Below are positions 27,212 to 36,278 of a DNA stretch of 38,537 bases, in pieces. Position 1 is the first letter of the stretch. Each line of letters starts with the position of its first letter. The position numbers and the translations under genes were made by a program. The notes beneath the pieces were generated by a model. It did no database searches. It was not told where the DNA came from and saw nothing but the letters and a program-made list of their open reading frames with translations. Source of the stretch: an uncultured bacterium (lineage in GTDB: Bacteria > Bacillota_I > Bacilli_A > RFN20 > CAG-826); the NCBI GenBank assembly GCA_949285665.1, contig CASDYC010000003.1, forward strand, positions 1 to 38,537, in the 5' to 3' direction.

Positions 27212-28897
27212 ATGGAAAAAAGTATTATTTCACAACCGATAAAAGTATATGCTCTAGGTGGTTTAGGAGAAGTTGGTAAAAATACATATTGTGTTGAATC
27301 AAATAACTCAATTTTAATTATTGATGCTGGTGTAAAATTTCCAAATGAAACACTAGTTGGTGTTGATTATGTTGTACCAGATTACACCCAACTTAAAGAT
27401 AATCAATCAAAAATTAAAGCTCTTGTTATTACTCATGGTCACGAAGACCATATTGGTGGAATCCCATTTTTAATTCAAACAATTAATGTACCTGTTATTT
27501 ACGCTCCACCTCTTGCGGCAGCTTTAATTAGAAATAAATTAGAAGAACATAGAATTAGAGAAAAAGTTAAAATCGTTGAAATCCAAGAAACTGATATATT
27601 AAGTGTTGGAGAATTTAAATTATCATTTTTTAGAGTTACTCACTCAATTCCAGATGCTTTTGGAATTGTTGTAGATACTCCAGCTGGAAGAATTGTTACA
27701 ACAGGTGACTTTAAAATTGATTTAACTCCAGTTGGACCAGATATTAATTTAAGAAAAATCGCTCGACTTGGAGAAGAAGGTGTTGATTTATTATTAGCTG
27801 ATTCGACAAATGCCGCTTTAGAAGGTTATACCCCAAGTGAAAAAAATGTTGTTAACTCAATTCATGAAATTTTTTCAAAATGTGTTTCAAGATTAATTAT
27901 TTCAACTTTTTCTAGTAATATTTCAAGAATTCAACAAATTATTGATGCTTGTTTAAAATATAAAAGAAAAGTTTGTGTAATTGGCCGATCAATGGAATCA
28001 GCTGTATCTCTAGCAAGAAAAATTGGCTATATTAAAGCTCCTGATTCTACTTTTGTTGATTCAAATGATTTAAACAAATATCCATTAAATCAAATAACAA
28101 TATTATGTACTGGTTCTCAAGGTGAACCAATGGCTGCTTTATCCCGTATCGCTCAAGGCGATGTTAAAGGAATTAAAATTTATCCTGGAGATACAATTGT
28201 ATTTTCTTGTAATCCAATTCCTGGAAATACTTTATTAGTTAATAAATTGATAAATTTACTAACAAGACTTGGAGCAACTTGTATTACAACAAGTCAATAT
28301 CCAAACATCCACTCATCTGGTCACCCATCAAAACAAGAATTAAGATTAATGTTAAAATTATTAACTCCAAAATATTTTATGCCAGCTCATGGTGAATATT
28401 ACATGTTAAAATCCCATGCTGATATTGCTGAAAAAATTGGAATTCCTAAAGAAAATATCTTTATTTGTTCAAATGGAGATACATTAATTTTACAAAATCA
28501 TAAAGTTAGAGAAGGCGAAAGAGTCCAAGCTGATGATATATTTATTGATGGAAATGATATAAATGGTATTTCAACTGCAATTATTAGAGATCGACAAATT
28601 TTAAAAGAAGATGGGGTTGTTGAAGTTTTAGTTGCAATTGATGCTAAAAATAACATGATTTTAACTCAACCAATTGTTAAAACAATTGGTTTTGTTGCCG
28701 AAGGTTTATATAAAGATCACTTAATGAGACACGCTTCTAGTCAAATTTATGATGCTTTATATGAATTAATGAGTTTTAATAAAGTTACATTTGCAGATAT
28801 AAAAATTACTATAAAATCAGTTGTTAGTAAATATTTCACAAGAAAAACTCAACGTAATCCAATGGTAATTCCAGTAATTATAAATAAAAATGCATGA
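27212..28897 (+). CDS. rnj: Ribonuclease J
   Basis: This 561-residue enzyme of the metallo-beta-lactamase/beta-CASP group matures and degrades RNA by 5'-to-3' exonuclease and endonuclease action. Visible are GGLGEVGKN at the N-terminus, the metal-binding HGHEDHIGG, TGDFKID, LLADSTNA, the beta-CASP segments IISTFSSNISRIQQII and CTGSQGEPMAAL, and MPAHGEYYML. The C-terminal domain is complete. GGAGAAAG precedes the ATG. The stop overlaps the maf start by four bases. Because the rnj paralogues cannot be separated by eye, I do not choose between J1 and J2. Confidence 0.95.
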   Translation: MEKSIISQPIKVYALGGLGEVGKNTYCVESNNSILIIDAGVKFPNETLVGVDYVVPDYTQLKDNQSKIKALVITHGHEDHIGGIPFLIQTINVPVIYAPPLAAALIRNKLEEHRIREKVKIVEIQETDILSVGEFKLSFFRVTHSIPDAFGIVVDTPAGRIVTTGDFKIDLTPVGPDINLRKIARLGEEGVDLLLADSTNAALEGYTPSEKNVVNSIHEIFSKCVSRLIISTFSSNISRIQQIIDACLKYKRKVCVIGRSMESAVSLARKIGYIKAPDSTFVDSNDLNKYPLNQITILCTGSQGEPMAALSRIAQGDVKGIKIYPGDTIVFSCNPIPGNTLLVNKLINLLTRLGATCITTSQYPNIHSSGHPSKQELRLMLKLLTPKYFMPAHGEYYMLKSHADIAEKIGIPKENIFICSNGDTLILQNHKVREGERVQADDIFIDGNDINGISTAIIRDRQILKEDGVVEVLVAIDAKNNMILTQPIVKTIGFVAEGLYKDHLMRHASSQIYDALYELMSFNKVTFADIKITIKSVVSKYFTRKTQRNPMVIPVIINKNA

Positions 28898-29457
28898 TTA
28901 TTTTAGCTTCGACTTCAAAAAGAAGAATTGAATTAATTAAAAAAATTACAAATAACTATAAATGTGTAAAACCATCAATTAATGAAAAAGATTTTCATTA
29001 TGGAGATAATTCTTCAATTTCAAAAGAATTATCAAAAATTAAAGCTTACTCAATTTCCCCTAGCTTTAAAAATGATGTGATAGTTGCTGCTGATACAATT
29101 GTTTTATTTAAAGATAAATTAATTGAAAAACCAAAAGATGAAATTGAAGCATATAATTTTTTAAAATTATTATCTAATAATACCCATGTAGTTTTAACAT
29201 CGTATACAATTCTTTATAAAGATTTTGAATTAACAAAAACGGTCAAAACTTATGTAACTTTTAATAATTTAAGTGATGAATTAATTAAAAATTACTTAAA
29301 ACAAAACACATATAAAGATAAAGCTGGAGGCTATGCCATCCAAGATAAAAATTTTAATTTTGTAAAATCAATTAAAGGCTCTTATTATAATGTCGTTGGT
29401 TTTCCATTAGAAAACATTAAAAAAGATTTAATAAAATATAATTTAATTGATAAATGA
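28894..29457 (+). CDS. maf: Maf-family nucleoside triphosphate pyrophosphatase
   Basis: The 187-residue product has the Maf signature: IILASTSKRRIELIKKI near the N-terminus, VIVAADTIVLFKDKLIEKP with the catalytic Asp, and YKDKAGGYAIQDKNFNFVKS (usually DKAGAYGIQ). Maf proteins hydrolyse non-canonical or pyrimidine nucleoside triphosphates and prevent their incorporation. The start overlaps the end of rnj in ATGA, so the two are translationally coupled. The TGA stop is the first base triplet of a strong hairpin shared with the convergent gene. Confidence 0.92.
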   Translation: MIILASTSKRRIELIKKITNNYKCVKPSINEKDFHYGDNSSISKELSKIKAYSISPSFKNDVIVAADTIVLFKDKLIEKPKDEIEAYNFLKLLSNNTHVVLTSYTILYKDFELTKTVKTYVTFNNLSDELIKNYLKQNTYKDKAGGYAIQDKNFNFVKSIKGSYYNVVGFPLENIKKDLIKYNLIDK

Positions 29458-29483
29458 TGATTTATTTACCAAATAAATCATCA
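29455..29483. terminator. Bidirectional hairpin covering both stop codons
   Basis: A perfect 13-bp stem (29455-29467 with 29471-29483) with a three-base loop. The left arm begins with the maf stop TGA and the right arm encodes the last residues of the convergent EIIB-like protein. T-rich stretches follow on both strands (TATTCTTTTTG on the plus strand, TTTATC on the minus strand). Confidence 0.7.
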
Positions 29484-29857
29484 TATTCTTTTTGATTATC
29501 TAAAAAAGTTAATTCTAAATTATTATCCACAATTATTTTTAAGTCTATAACACCATAATCTTTTAATAAATCTTCTTTTATTAATTTAATATTTTTTAAA
29601 TAGACTAATAAATACTCTTCTTTATATTCAATTTTTATAATATTTTCAACACCACCTAAATAAGAAAAAAATAAATCTCTTTTATAAATTTTATCTTCTA
29701 GTGTTAACTTATTTTTATTTTTTATACTTTTATTGGATGGTTTTAAATTATCTTTAAATAACTTAAATACAACAAAAATAAACGCTATTAAAACACATGC
29801 AATTAATATACTTGCAAATGTTGTTACAATTATTTCTCCAGTATCTAGCAAAAACAT
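29462..29857 (-). CDS. Membrane-anchored EIIB-like protein without active cysteine
   Basis: The 131-residue product has one membrane helix at about 10-35 and a cytoplasmic domain. Residues 64-130 (FSYLGGVENIIKIEYKEEYL, then LKNIKLIKEDLLKDYGVIDL and NNLELTF) follow the glucose-type PTS EIIB fold: LGGxxNI, a beta strand, a helix ending in GV, and a final strand. In true EIIB the next strand starts with Asp-Ala-Cys-x-Thr-Arg, and the Cys is phosphorylated; here that position is EYKEEY, so phosphotransfer is not possible. No other PTS subunit is present. It is likely a non-catalytic relative. Confidence 0.6.
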   Translation of the reverse strand: MFLLDTGEIIVTTFASILIACVLIAFIFVVFKLFKDNLKPSNKSIKNKNKLTLEDKIYKRDLFFSYLGGVENIIKIEYKEEYLLVYLKNIKLIKEDLLKDYGVIDLKIIVDNNLELTFLDNQKEYDDLFGK

Positions 29858-30043
29858 ATAAATATTATAATTTATTAATGTAATTAAGTTAAATATTTAT
29901 ATTTGATATTTAATAAATTCATTAAGTTTTGATAAAAATTAACTTAATTTAGTACTATTTTAAGATAATAAAAATGTTGATAAATTATAAAATAAATTAA
30001 GTTAATCAAATATTTTTTATATAATATTAAAAGAGGTGATTTT

Positions 30044-30637
30044 ATGGCTAACAACATTGAAATTGAAGCGAAGGTATTAATTGATGAAAAATCGTACCAA
30101 AAAGTTAAAGAACATTATAAAAAATATGTAACTAGTCAATATACACAAACTAATTATTATATTGATACAACTGATTTTGAACTTAGAAATAAAGGAATTG
30201 GATTAAGAATTAGAGAAAAAGATAATAAATATGAATTAACACTTAAAACTCCACTTTCTGAAGGTTTACTTGAAAAAACTGATCCAATTACTCAAGAACA
30301 ATTTTTAGATTTAAAAGATAAAAATATTTTCCCAGATACAAACATTAAAACATTTATTTTAATGTTAGGCTTTGATTTTGATATCTCACAATTAAAAATT
30401 CTTGCAAGTTTAGTTACTGAAAGAATTGATGTTGAATTTGATACAGGTATTTTTTCAATTGATAAAAACACATACTTAGGTCATGTTGATTATGAACTTG
30501 AAAAAGAACACAACAATTTAAAAGAAGCCGAAAACTTCTTAGTTGATGTTTGTAAAAAATGTCAAATTGATTACACAATTAACAAAGTTTCAAAAGAAGC
30601 GCGTACATTAAACGCTTTAAAAGAACAAAGTAAGTAA
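30044..30637 (+). CDS. CYTH-domain protein (triphosphate tunnel family, YjbK-like)
   Basis: The 197-residue product opens with the ExExK motif (EIEAKVLI, Glu5-Lys9), then NYYIDTTDFELRNKGIGLRI and YELTLKTP, which contribute the tunnel of basic and acidic residues in CYTH proteins that bind triphosphate compounds with metal ions. YjbK-type members in Bacilli usually lie near (p)ppGpp synthase genes; none is here. AGAGGTGAT precedes the ATG. A strong bidirectional terminator follows, overlapping the end of the convergent Spx gene. Confidence 0.87.
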   Translation: MANNIEIEAKVLIDEKSYQKVKEHYKKYVTSQYTQTNYYIDTTDFELRNKGIGLRIREKDNKYELTLKTPLSEGLLEKTDPITQEQFLDLKDKNIFPDTNIKTFILMLGFDFDISQLKILASLVTERIDVEFDTGIFSIDKNTYLGHVDYELEKEHNNLKEAENFLVDVCKKCQIDYTINKVSKEARTLNALKEQSK

Positions 30638-30664
30638 TTAGTTAGATTAAATTAAATAACATAC

Positions 30665-30698
30665 AAAAAATAGAAATCTTTCGATTTCTATTTTTTTT
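30665..30698. terminator. Terminator shared by the CYTH and Spx genes
   Basis: A 10-bp stem AATAGAAATC/GATTTCTATT with loop TTTC, followed by eight T on the plus strand. It includes the stop codon of the convergent Spx-like gene at 30688. Confidence 0.85.
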
Positions 30699-31122
30699 CT
30701 TCATCGCATTTCCCATCACAATGTTCGTATTCAGGACAATCATGGTTACACCACTTTTGTGCTAATCTTCGGGCAACGGGAATAAATGTTCTAATTTCTT
30801 CATCATTGTACCCAACTTGAATTCTAGAATCGTCAACAATGATTGGTCTTTTTAAACAAGATGGATTTTCTTTAATAAATTTTACTAAATCTGAAACTTT
30901 CATTTCTTCAATGTTGATATCATTTTCTTTAATAATTTTACTTCTCTCTGAAATTATATCTTCGGTTCCATTTTCAGATTTAGCTAAAATTTCTTTAATA
31001 TCATTTTCATTTAATGATGGAGAGAATATTGATTTTTCTTTATATGGTATATTTTGTTCTTCAAACCACTTTTTTACTTTTCGACACGAAGAACAACTTG
31101 GTGAAGTATAAATTTTAATCAT
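30688..31122 (-). CDS. spx: Spx/ArsC-family regulator with extra C-terminal Cys cluster
   Basis: This 144-residue member of the Spx family binds the RNA polymerase alpha C-terminal domain and controls thiol-stress genes. It has the redox CxxC pair (Cys10, Cys13) in YTSPSCSSCRK, Gly52 used for alpha binding, EDIISERSK, and KRPIIVDDSRIQVGYNDEEI, close to Bacillus Spx. The ending is not the usual one: residues 125-139 are CNHDCPEYEHCDGKC, four Cys and several His/Glu that look able to bind a metal. The ATG follows the trpS promoter region, divergently. MgsR-type and ArsC-type relatives are possible, but the Gly52 and RPIIVD match Spx best. Confidence 0.85.
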   Translation of the reverse strand: MIKIYTSPSCSSCRKVKKWFEEQNIPYKEKSIFSPSLNENDIKEILAKSENGTEDIISERSKIIKENDINIEEMKVSDLVKFIKENPSCLKRPIIVDDSRIQVGYNDEEIRTFIPVARRLAQKWCNHDCPEYEHCDGKCDEEKK

Positions 31123-31192
31123 AACAATATGTCCTTAACTAACATAAATTATATAGAAAATTTATTAAAATTTCTATATAATATTTCATGTT

Positions 31193-32188
31193 ATGAAAAA
31201 AATTGTATTAACTGGAATTAAACCAACCGGTCGATTAACACTTGGAAATTATATCGGTGTTTTAAAGAATTTAAAAAATTTCCAAGATGAATTCGAACCT
31301 TATATATTTGTTGCTGATTTACACGCTTTAACGTTACCAATTGAACCTGAAGAATTAAATACTAACACTAAAGATATCGTTGCTTTTTATTTAGCTTCTG
31401 GTTTAGATATGAATAAATCTCATATATTTTTACAATCAATGGTTTCTGCTCATGCAGAATTAAATGCAATAATGATGAATTATTTATATATGGGTGAATT
31501 GTCAAGAATGACTCAATTTAAACAAAAATCTCATCTAATGAATGAATCTGCAATTGGATTAGGATTGTTCTCTTATCCTGTCTTAATGGCTTGCGATATT
31601 ATTCTCTATGATGCAGATATTGTTCCAGTTGGAGAAGATCAAGTTCAACATGTTGAATTAACAAGAGACTTAGTTAGAAGATTTAATTCTCGATATAAAA
31701 CTGATATTTTAAAAGAACCAAAAGCTGTTGTAAATACAACTGGAAAAAGAATTATGTCTTTATCAGATCCAACTAAAAAAATGTCAAAATCTGATCCAAA
31801 AGGTGATATTTATTTAAAAGATGACGAAAAGACAATCAGAAAAAAGATTATGTCAGCAGTCACTGATTCTGGATGTGAAGTTAAATTTGATAAAGAAAAT
31901 AAACCTGGAATTTCAAATTTATTAACTATTTATTCTGCTTTAAAAAATATTACCATGGAACAAGCTGAAGTAGAATTTAAAGGCTGTAATTATGGCACAT
32001 TTAAAAAAGCTGTTGCTGATGCAGTTGTTAATGAATTAATTCCATTCCAACAAAAATATAATGAAATTATTAATTCAAATTTAGTTGATGAAGCTCTTAA
32101 CTTAGGTGCTGAAAAAGCTAGAGTAATCGCAAATAAAAAATTACATCAAGTACAAAAAATTATTGGTTTATATGAAACTAAAAAATAA
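31193..32188 (+). CDS. trpS: Tryptophanyl-tRNA synthetase
   Basis: This 331-residue class I synthetase charges tRNA-Trp. The HIGH-type signature is PTGRLTLGNYIG at the N-terminus and the KMSKS signature is KKMSKSDPKGDIYL around 197-210. Also seen are YPVLMACDIILYDADIVPVGEDQVQH and the C-terminal anticodon-binding helices. Its 3' end overlaps the next gene by 17 bases, so both are translated from one message. The promoter lies in the short gap shared with the divergent Spx gene. Confidence 0.97.
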   Translation: MKKIVLTGIKPTGRLTLGNYIGVLKNLKNFQDEFEPYIFVADLHALTLPIEPEELNTNTKDIVAFYLASGLDMNKSHIFLQSMVSAHAELNAIMMNYLYMGELSRMTQFKQKSHLMNESAIGLGLFSYPVLMACDIILYDADIVPVGEDQVQHVELTRDLVRRFNSRYKTDILKEPKAVVNTTGKRIMSLSDPTKKMSKSDPKGDIYLKDDEKTIRKKIMSAVTDSGCEVKFDKENKPGISNLLTIYSALKNITMEQAEVEFKGCNYGTFKKAVADAVVNELIPFQQKYNEIINSNLVDEALNLGAEKARVIANKKLHQVQKIIGLYETKK

Positions 32189-32987
32189 ATATTTAATAGC
32201 CCTAGATTTAGATGGGACACTATTAAAAGATAATAAAAAAATATCTATAAAAACTAGATATTTTTTAAAAAACCTTGCAAAACGTGGACAGATTTTTATT
32301 TTTTCATCTGGAAGACCAATTAGAGCTTTACTAAATTATTACAACCAATTAAAACTCGATACTCCAATTATTTCATATAATGGAGCAAGAATTTTTGATC
32401 CTAAAAAACCAGATGCTTTTGACCAAGCAAAAACTTTTAATAAAGATATGATTAAAGAAATCATTATTGAATTAAGAAAGCATAACATAATTAAATCAAT
32501 GATGTCTGAAACTGATAGTGAAATCTGGGTTGATAAAGATGATTTATTTTTATTTGCATTCTTTTTAAATAAAAATATGGTTGTAAATCGTGGAGATTTT
32601 TTAAATATTTTAGATAAAGATCCTATTACATTTATCGTTAATTTTGTTGATAATAAACAAAATAGAGAAATAATTGAAAAAACAGTATCAAGATATCCAC
32701 ATATTAAAGTTAGATTTTGGCAATCTGATAATTATTTTGAATTATATTATGATGATGTTTCAAAATATAATAAAATTATTGAAATTGCAAAATATTACAA
32801 TATAAATGAAGAAAATATTTATGCATTTGGAGATGCTGATAATGATATTGAATCTTTATCGTTATTAAGTCATGGAATTGCGATGGCCAATTCCCCAAAA
32901 GAAGTAAAAGATATTGCAAAAGATGTCACAAAAAAAGACAATAACCATAATGGTATTGTCGATTATTTGAAAAAACATTTAAAATAA
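32172..32987 (+). CDS. Cof-type HAD-IIB phosphatase
   Basis: A 271-residue HAD hydrolase starting at the ATG inside the trpS gene end; a TTG start nine bases earlier is also in frame but less likely. Motif I is IALDLDGTLL, motif II FSSGRP, and motif IV FGDADNDIESL; the large C2B cap lies between. These enzymes dephosphorylate small sugar or cofactor phosphates; the substrate cannot be predicted. The overlap with trpS means translational coupling. It ends in a strong terminator. Confidence 0.92.
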   Translation: MKLKNKYLIALDLDGTLLKDNKKISIKTRYFLKNLAKRGQIFIFSSGRPIRALLNYYNQLKLDTPIISYNGARIFDPKKPDAFDQAKTFNKDMIKEIIIELRKHNIIKSMMSETDSEIWVDKDDLFLFAFFLNKNMVVNRGDFLNILDKDPITFIVNFVDNKQNREIIEKTVSRYPHIKVRFWQSDNYFELYYDDVSKYNKIIEIAKYYNINEENIYAFGDADNDIESLSLLSHGIAMANSPKEVKDIAKDVTKKDNNHNGIVDYLKKHLK

Positions 32988-33002
32988 ATATATTTTTTAT
33001 TA

Positions 33003-33046
33003 AAAACACTGCAAAACCTAAATATTTTTAGGTTTTGTTTTATTAT
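33003..33046 (+). terminator. Terminator built from copy 3 of the intergenic motif
   Basis: CAAAACCTAAA (33012-33022) and its exact complement TTTAGGTTTTG (33027-33037) form an 11-bp stem with loop TATT, followed by TTTTATTATT. The left part matches the motifs at 14312 and 22413. It ends the trpS-HAD transcript and may also serve the convergent phosphoglucomutase gene. Confidence 0.75.
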
Positions 33047-34755
33047 TCACCGTTTAAATTTATTTTGTATTTTAAGACAAAATCATTGAATAATTGTTTT
33101 TCGTAATTATCTGCTTCTTCCCTTGAAGTTGAAATTGCTTCAACATAAATTTTACATTTTGGCTCTGTTCCACTTGGTCTAATAGCAATCGAAGAGCCAT
33201 CATCAAAGAAAAATTTTAAGACATTACTTGAATCTAAGTTTATTTTTTCTTGTCTATCTTCGGTGTAACTTATTTGATTTAAGTAATCATTATATTTAAC
33301 AACTTTATGTCCACATAAATAATCCATAGGATTTTTTCTAATATAATCAATTAAATTAATCATATCATTTTGTCCTTTTGATCCTTTAAATTCAATACTA
33401 TGGGTGACTGGAGTATGATACCCAAATCTTTTTTCTAATTTATCATATTGTTCATCAAGTGTTAAATTTTTTAACTTATAAAATAAAGTCATTTCTGTAT
33501 ATAAAAGAATTGCTTGAATACCATCTTTATCTCTGACAAATGGAGAGAGTAAACATCCATAACTTTCTTCATAACCAAATTCAAATTCTGGACCTCTATT
33601 TTCTTCATAATATTGAATTCTATCTCCAATATATTTAAATCCAGTTAAAAATTGTTCAGTTTTAACTCCATAACTTGTGGCTATCTTTTCACCTAATGAA
33701 CTTGTAACAATGGTGTTATACATAACACCATTTTTAGATAAAAGACCAAGTCTTTCTTTTTCTTTAAAAATATAATTCATTAGTAAAGCTCCGCTTTCAT
33801 TACCGGTATAAATTCGATATTCTCCATTTCTCATCTTAGAAGCAATACCTAATCTATCGCCATCTGGATCGGTGACACAAATTAAATCTGCGTTAATTTT
33901 CTTTGCATATTTAATAGCTTCACTATAAGCTCTTGGATCTTCTGGATTTGGTGATAAAGTACCAGTAAAATCAGGATCTGGAGCACTTTGAGAAAGTACT
34001 GGATAAACATGATATCCACATTCTTTAAATGTTCTAATAGCATTGACAAAACTTGTTCCATGTTCGGGAGAATAGACGATTTTAAAGTCTTTTTTATTTA
34101 AATTTGAATTAATTTGAATACCTTTAATTAAATTTAAATAAGTTTCATCAATTTTATAATCTAAAATAATAAATTCACCTGGGGTTTTAAATTTTGGAAT
34201 TTCAACATCAATTGGACTTGCTAAACCATCCATAATCTCCAATAATGATGAAATTTTATTTGGAACTAATTGACAACCATTTTCATCATAAACTTTATAA
34301 CCATTATATTCTTTTGGATTATGAGATGCAGTAATCATAATTCCGCCACATGCTCTTTTAAATCTAACAGCGAATGATAACTCAGGTGTTGGTCTTAAAG
34401 AGTCAAAAATAAATGCTCTAAAACCCATTTCATTTAAAACTTGGGCACATTCAAAGACAAATTCACGAGACATATGTCTATTATCGTGAGATATTACAAC
34501 GCCTCTTTCTCGTGCATTTCTAAATTTTCTTGCTAAATAAATTGCAAAACCAACTGTTGCTTTTCTTATTGTATATACATTAATTCTGTTAGAACCAGGA
34601 CCTAAAAGTCCTCTCATTCCAGCAGTTCCAAATTCTATATCTTTAAAAAATGCATCATCAATTTCTTGACTAGACATTTTAGCTAATAATTCTTTATCTT
34701 TACTTGTTACTTTACTTGAATTTAACCATTCATTGTATCTATCAATTGCATTCAT
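33043..34755 (-). CDS. pgcA: Phosphoglucomutase/phosphomannomutase family enzyme
   Basis: This 570-residue alpha-D-phosphohexomutase interconverts the 1- and 6-phosphates of glucose (and possibly mannose), feeding cell-wall and lipid sugar synthesis. Active-site motifs are GTAGMRGLLGPG, the phosphoserine loop GGIMITASHNPKEYNGYKVY, metal loop DPDGDRLG, sugar loop GYEESYG and phosphate loop RPSGTEPKCK. I take the ATG at 34753-34755 as start because GAGGTG lies before it; an upstream GTG overlaps that site. Length is normal for the family. Confidence 0.94.
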   Translation of the reverse strand: MNAIDRYNEWLNSSKVTSKDKELLAKMSSQEIDDAFFKDIEFGTAGMRGLLGPGSNRINVYTIRKATVGFAIYLARKFRNARERGVVISHDNRHMSREFVFECAQVLNEMGFRAFIFDSLRPTPELSFAVRFKRACGGIMITASHNPKEYNGYKVYDENGCQLVPNKISSLLEIMDGLASPIDVEIPKFKTPGEFIILDYKIDETYLNLIKGIQINSNLNKKDFKIVYSPEHGTSFVNAIRTFKECGYHVYPVLSQSAPDPDFTGTLSPNPEDPRAYSEAIKYAKKINADLICVTDPDGDRLGIASKMRNGEYRIYTGNESGALLMNYIFKEKERLGLLSKNGVMYNTIVTSSLGEKIATSYGVKTEQFLTGFKYIGDRIQYYEENRGPEFEFGYEESYGCLLSPFVRDKDGIQAILLYTEMTLFYKLKNLTLDEQYDKLEKRFGYHTPVTHSIEFKGSKGQNDMINLIDYIRKNPMDYLCGHKVVKYNDYLNQISYTEDRQEKINLDSSNVLKFFFDDGSSIAIRPSGTEPKCKIYVEAISTSREEADNYEKQLFNDFVLKYKINLNGE

Positions 34756-34838
34756 AAAGCACACCTCACAAGTAAATATTATACCAAAAATAAATAATTA
34801 TTTTAAAAAACACATAATGTTTTCTAATAAAATTGCAC

Positions 34839-36185
34839 TTATTTATTTAGTTTTTTATAATTTGTGATCATTTTTGCATCAAATTTATCAAGTTTATCAA
34901 TGATTCCTTCAATATAATTATGAATTATTGAATCTAATTCTTTATCAATTGCGCTTGCACAATTTTTAATTTTAGTTGATTGATCTTGTATATTTTCAAT
35001 TTTTGATTTTAAACCTTCAAGTGGTTTATCTAAGTAAGTATTTTTTAATTTTTCATATTCCAATTTAAAATCGCTTTGTTTTTGAATTTCAATTGAATAT
35101 TCATAATCTTTTAATATTAAATCTTTAAATTTATTGCTTAATGAAGTAATTAAATTTAAGAAAGTAACCATATAACCAGGTCTTACGACATACATATTTT
35201 TATATTCACTAACTTTTCTAATTGGTAAGTCATTATCTTGATTTAATTCTAAATTCGAAACAAGTAATGCATATTCACAATTCTTTTTAACTCTATTTTT
35301 ATCTAGTGTTTTATAAAAATCAGAATTTTTATGTTTATTAGTAGAATTAATTGTGTCGTTTTTCATCTCTAAACAAACAGAAGTTAATAAATCTTTTTCA
35401 TTATGATTTTCATCTTTATATACTTTAAATATAAAATCAGCTTTTGTTCCTTTATCTTCACCTTCATCCTTAATTACATCATTATCTTTATACCAAACGC
35501 AATTTAAAAAGCCGTTTTGCATTCGATCTACCATTTCATTATTACAATATTGTTCTAAATCTTCACCGACATTTTTTGTAACAAGAATAGATTTTTCATT
35601 TTTAAGTAAATTATATTGATTATTTAATAAATCATACTTTTCAGTCATTTGAGCTTTTACATCACTAATTTGTTTATTTAAAACATTAACTTCTTTTGCA
35701 TGTTGTTCAACTAAATTTGTTTTTTCGTTATTAAGTTTTTCAATTTTTTCTAAATAAGAATCAATTGTTTTTTTGTTTTCTAATTCAATTTTATTTTTTT
35801 CTTGGATAAATTGTTTATTTAACTCAATTTCTTTTGTTGATAATTTATTATTTAAATTTTCATTAATATTTTTATTTTCTGTTTCTAATTTATATATTTT
35901 CTCTTTTAAATCATTGATAATTTTATCTTTTTCTTTTTCAATATTTGTATTACTTACTACGACTTCACTTTTTAATTTTTCTTCGTATTTTAAAATTAAA
36001 TCATTTTTAATATCGTTTAATTTTTTGTTATAAACTGCATCTTTATTTTCTTCAATTAATTTTAAAAGTAATGTATCATCAACTTTTTGTAAATCTGTTA
36101 AATCAATAATATCACCTTTTTTAGCATCTTGATCTAAGATAAGAGTATTTTTATCTCTAACAATAACTTTAATTTTTTCTGCCAT
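34839..36185 (-). CDS. DUF2130 protein, coiled coil plus nuclease-like core
   Basis: The 448-residue product has a short N-terminal globular part (IKVIVRDKNTLILDQDAKKG), a long coiled coil at about 60-195 and a DUF2130 core from about 200: VGEDLEQYCNNEM, KGTKADFIFKVYKD, VCLEMKNDTINSTNKH, ALLVSNLEL and VRPGYMVTFLNLI. The D...ExK spacing (AD, then CLEMK) recalls PD-(D/E)xK nuclease folds; that is an inference from spacing. Function in cells is not established. AGGAG precedes the ATG. The 93 bases upstream hold a weak terminator-like AAAACCT/AGGTTTT stem with a large loop. Confidence 0.75.
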   Translation of the reverse strand: MAEKIKVIVRDKNTLILDQDAKKGDIIDLTDLQKVDDTLLLKLIEENKDAVYNKKLNDIKNDLILKYEEKLKSEVVVSNTNIEKEKDKIINDLKEKIYKLETENKNINENLNNKLSTKEIELNKQFIQEKNKIELENKKTIDSYLEKIEKLNNEKTNLVEQHAKEVNVLNKQISDVKAQMTEKYDLLNNQYNLLKNEKSILVTKNVGEDLEQYCNNEMVDRMQNGFLNCVWYKDNDVIKDEGEDKGTKADFIFKVYKDENHNEKDLLTSVCLEMKNDTINSTNKHKNSDFYKTLDKNRVKKNCEYALLVSNLELNQDNDLPIRKVSEYKNMYVVRPGYMVTFLNLITSLSNKFKDLILKDYEYSIEIQKQSDFKLEYEKLKNTYLDKPLEGLKSKIENIQDQSTKIKNCASAIDKELDSIIHNYIEGIIDKLDKFDAKMITNYKKLNK

Positions 36186-36278
36186 ATTAAACTCCTCAAA
36201 TAATAATACTAATATTATAAATAATTTAAAAAATAAAACCTGTTTATATATGAAAAAACATAAAATATTAGGTTTTTG

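Noticed and set aside
26326-29457. Mycoplasma-type code (TGA = Trp)
   Set aside because: TGA ends real genes (maf, cas2) and Trp is encoded by TGG throughout.
29462-29857. Functional PTS EIIB subunit
   Set aside because: No phosphorylatable Cys and no other PTS gene nearby.
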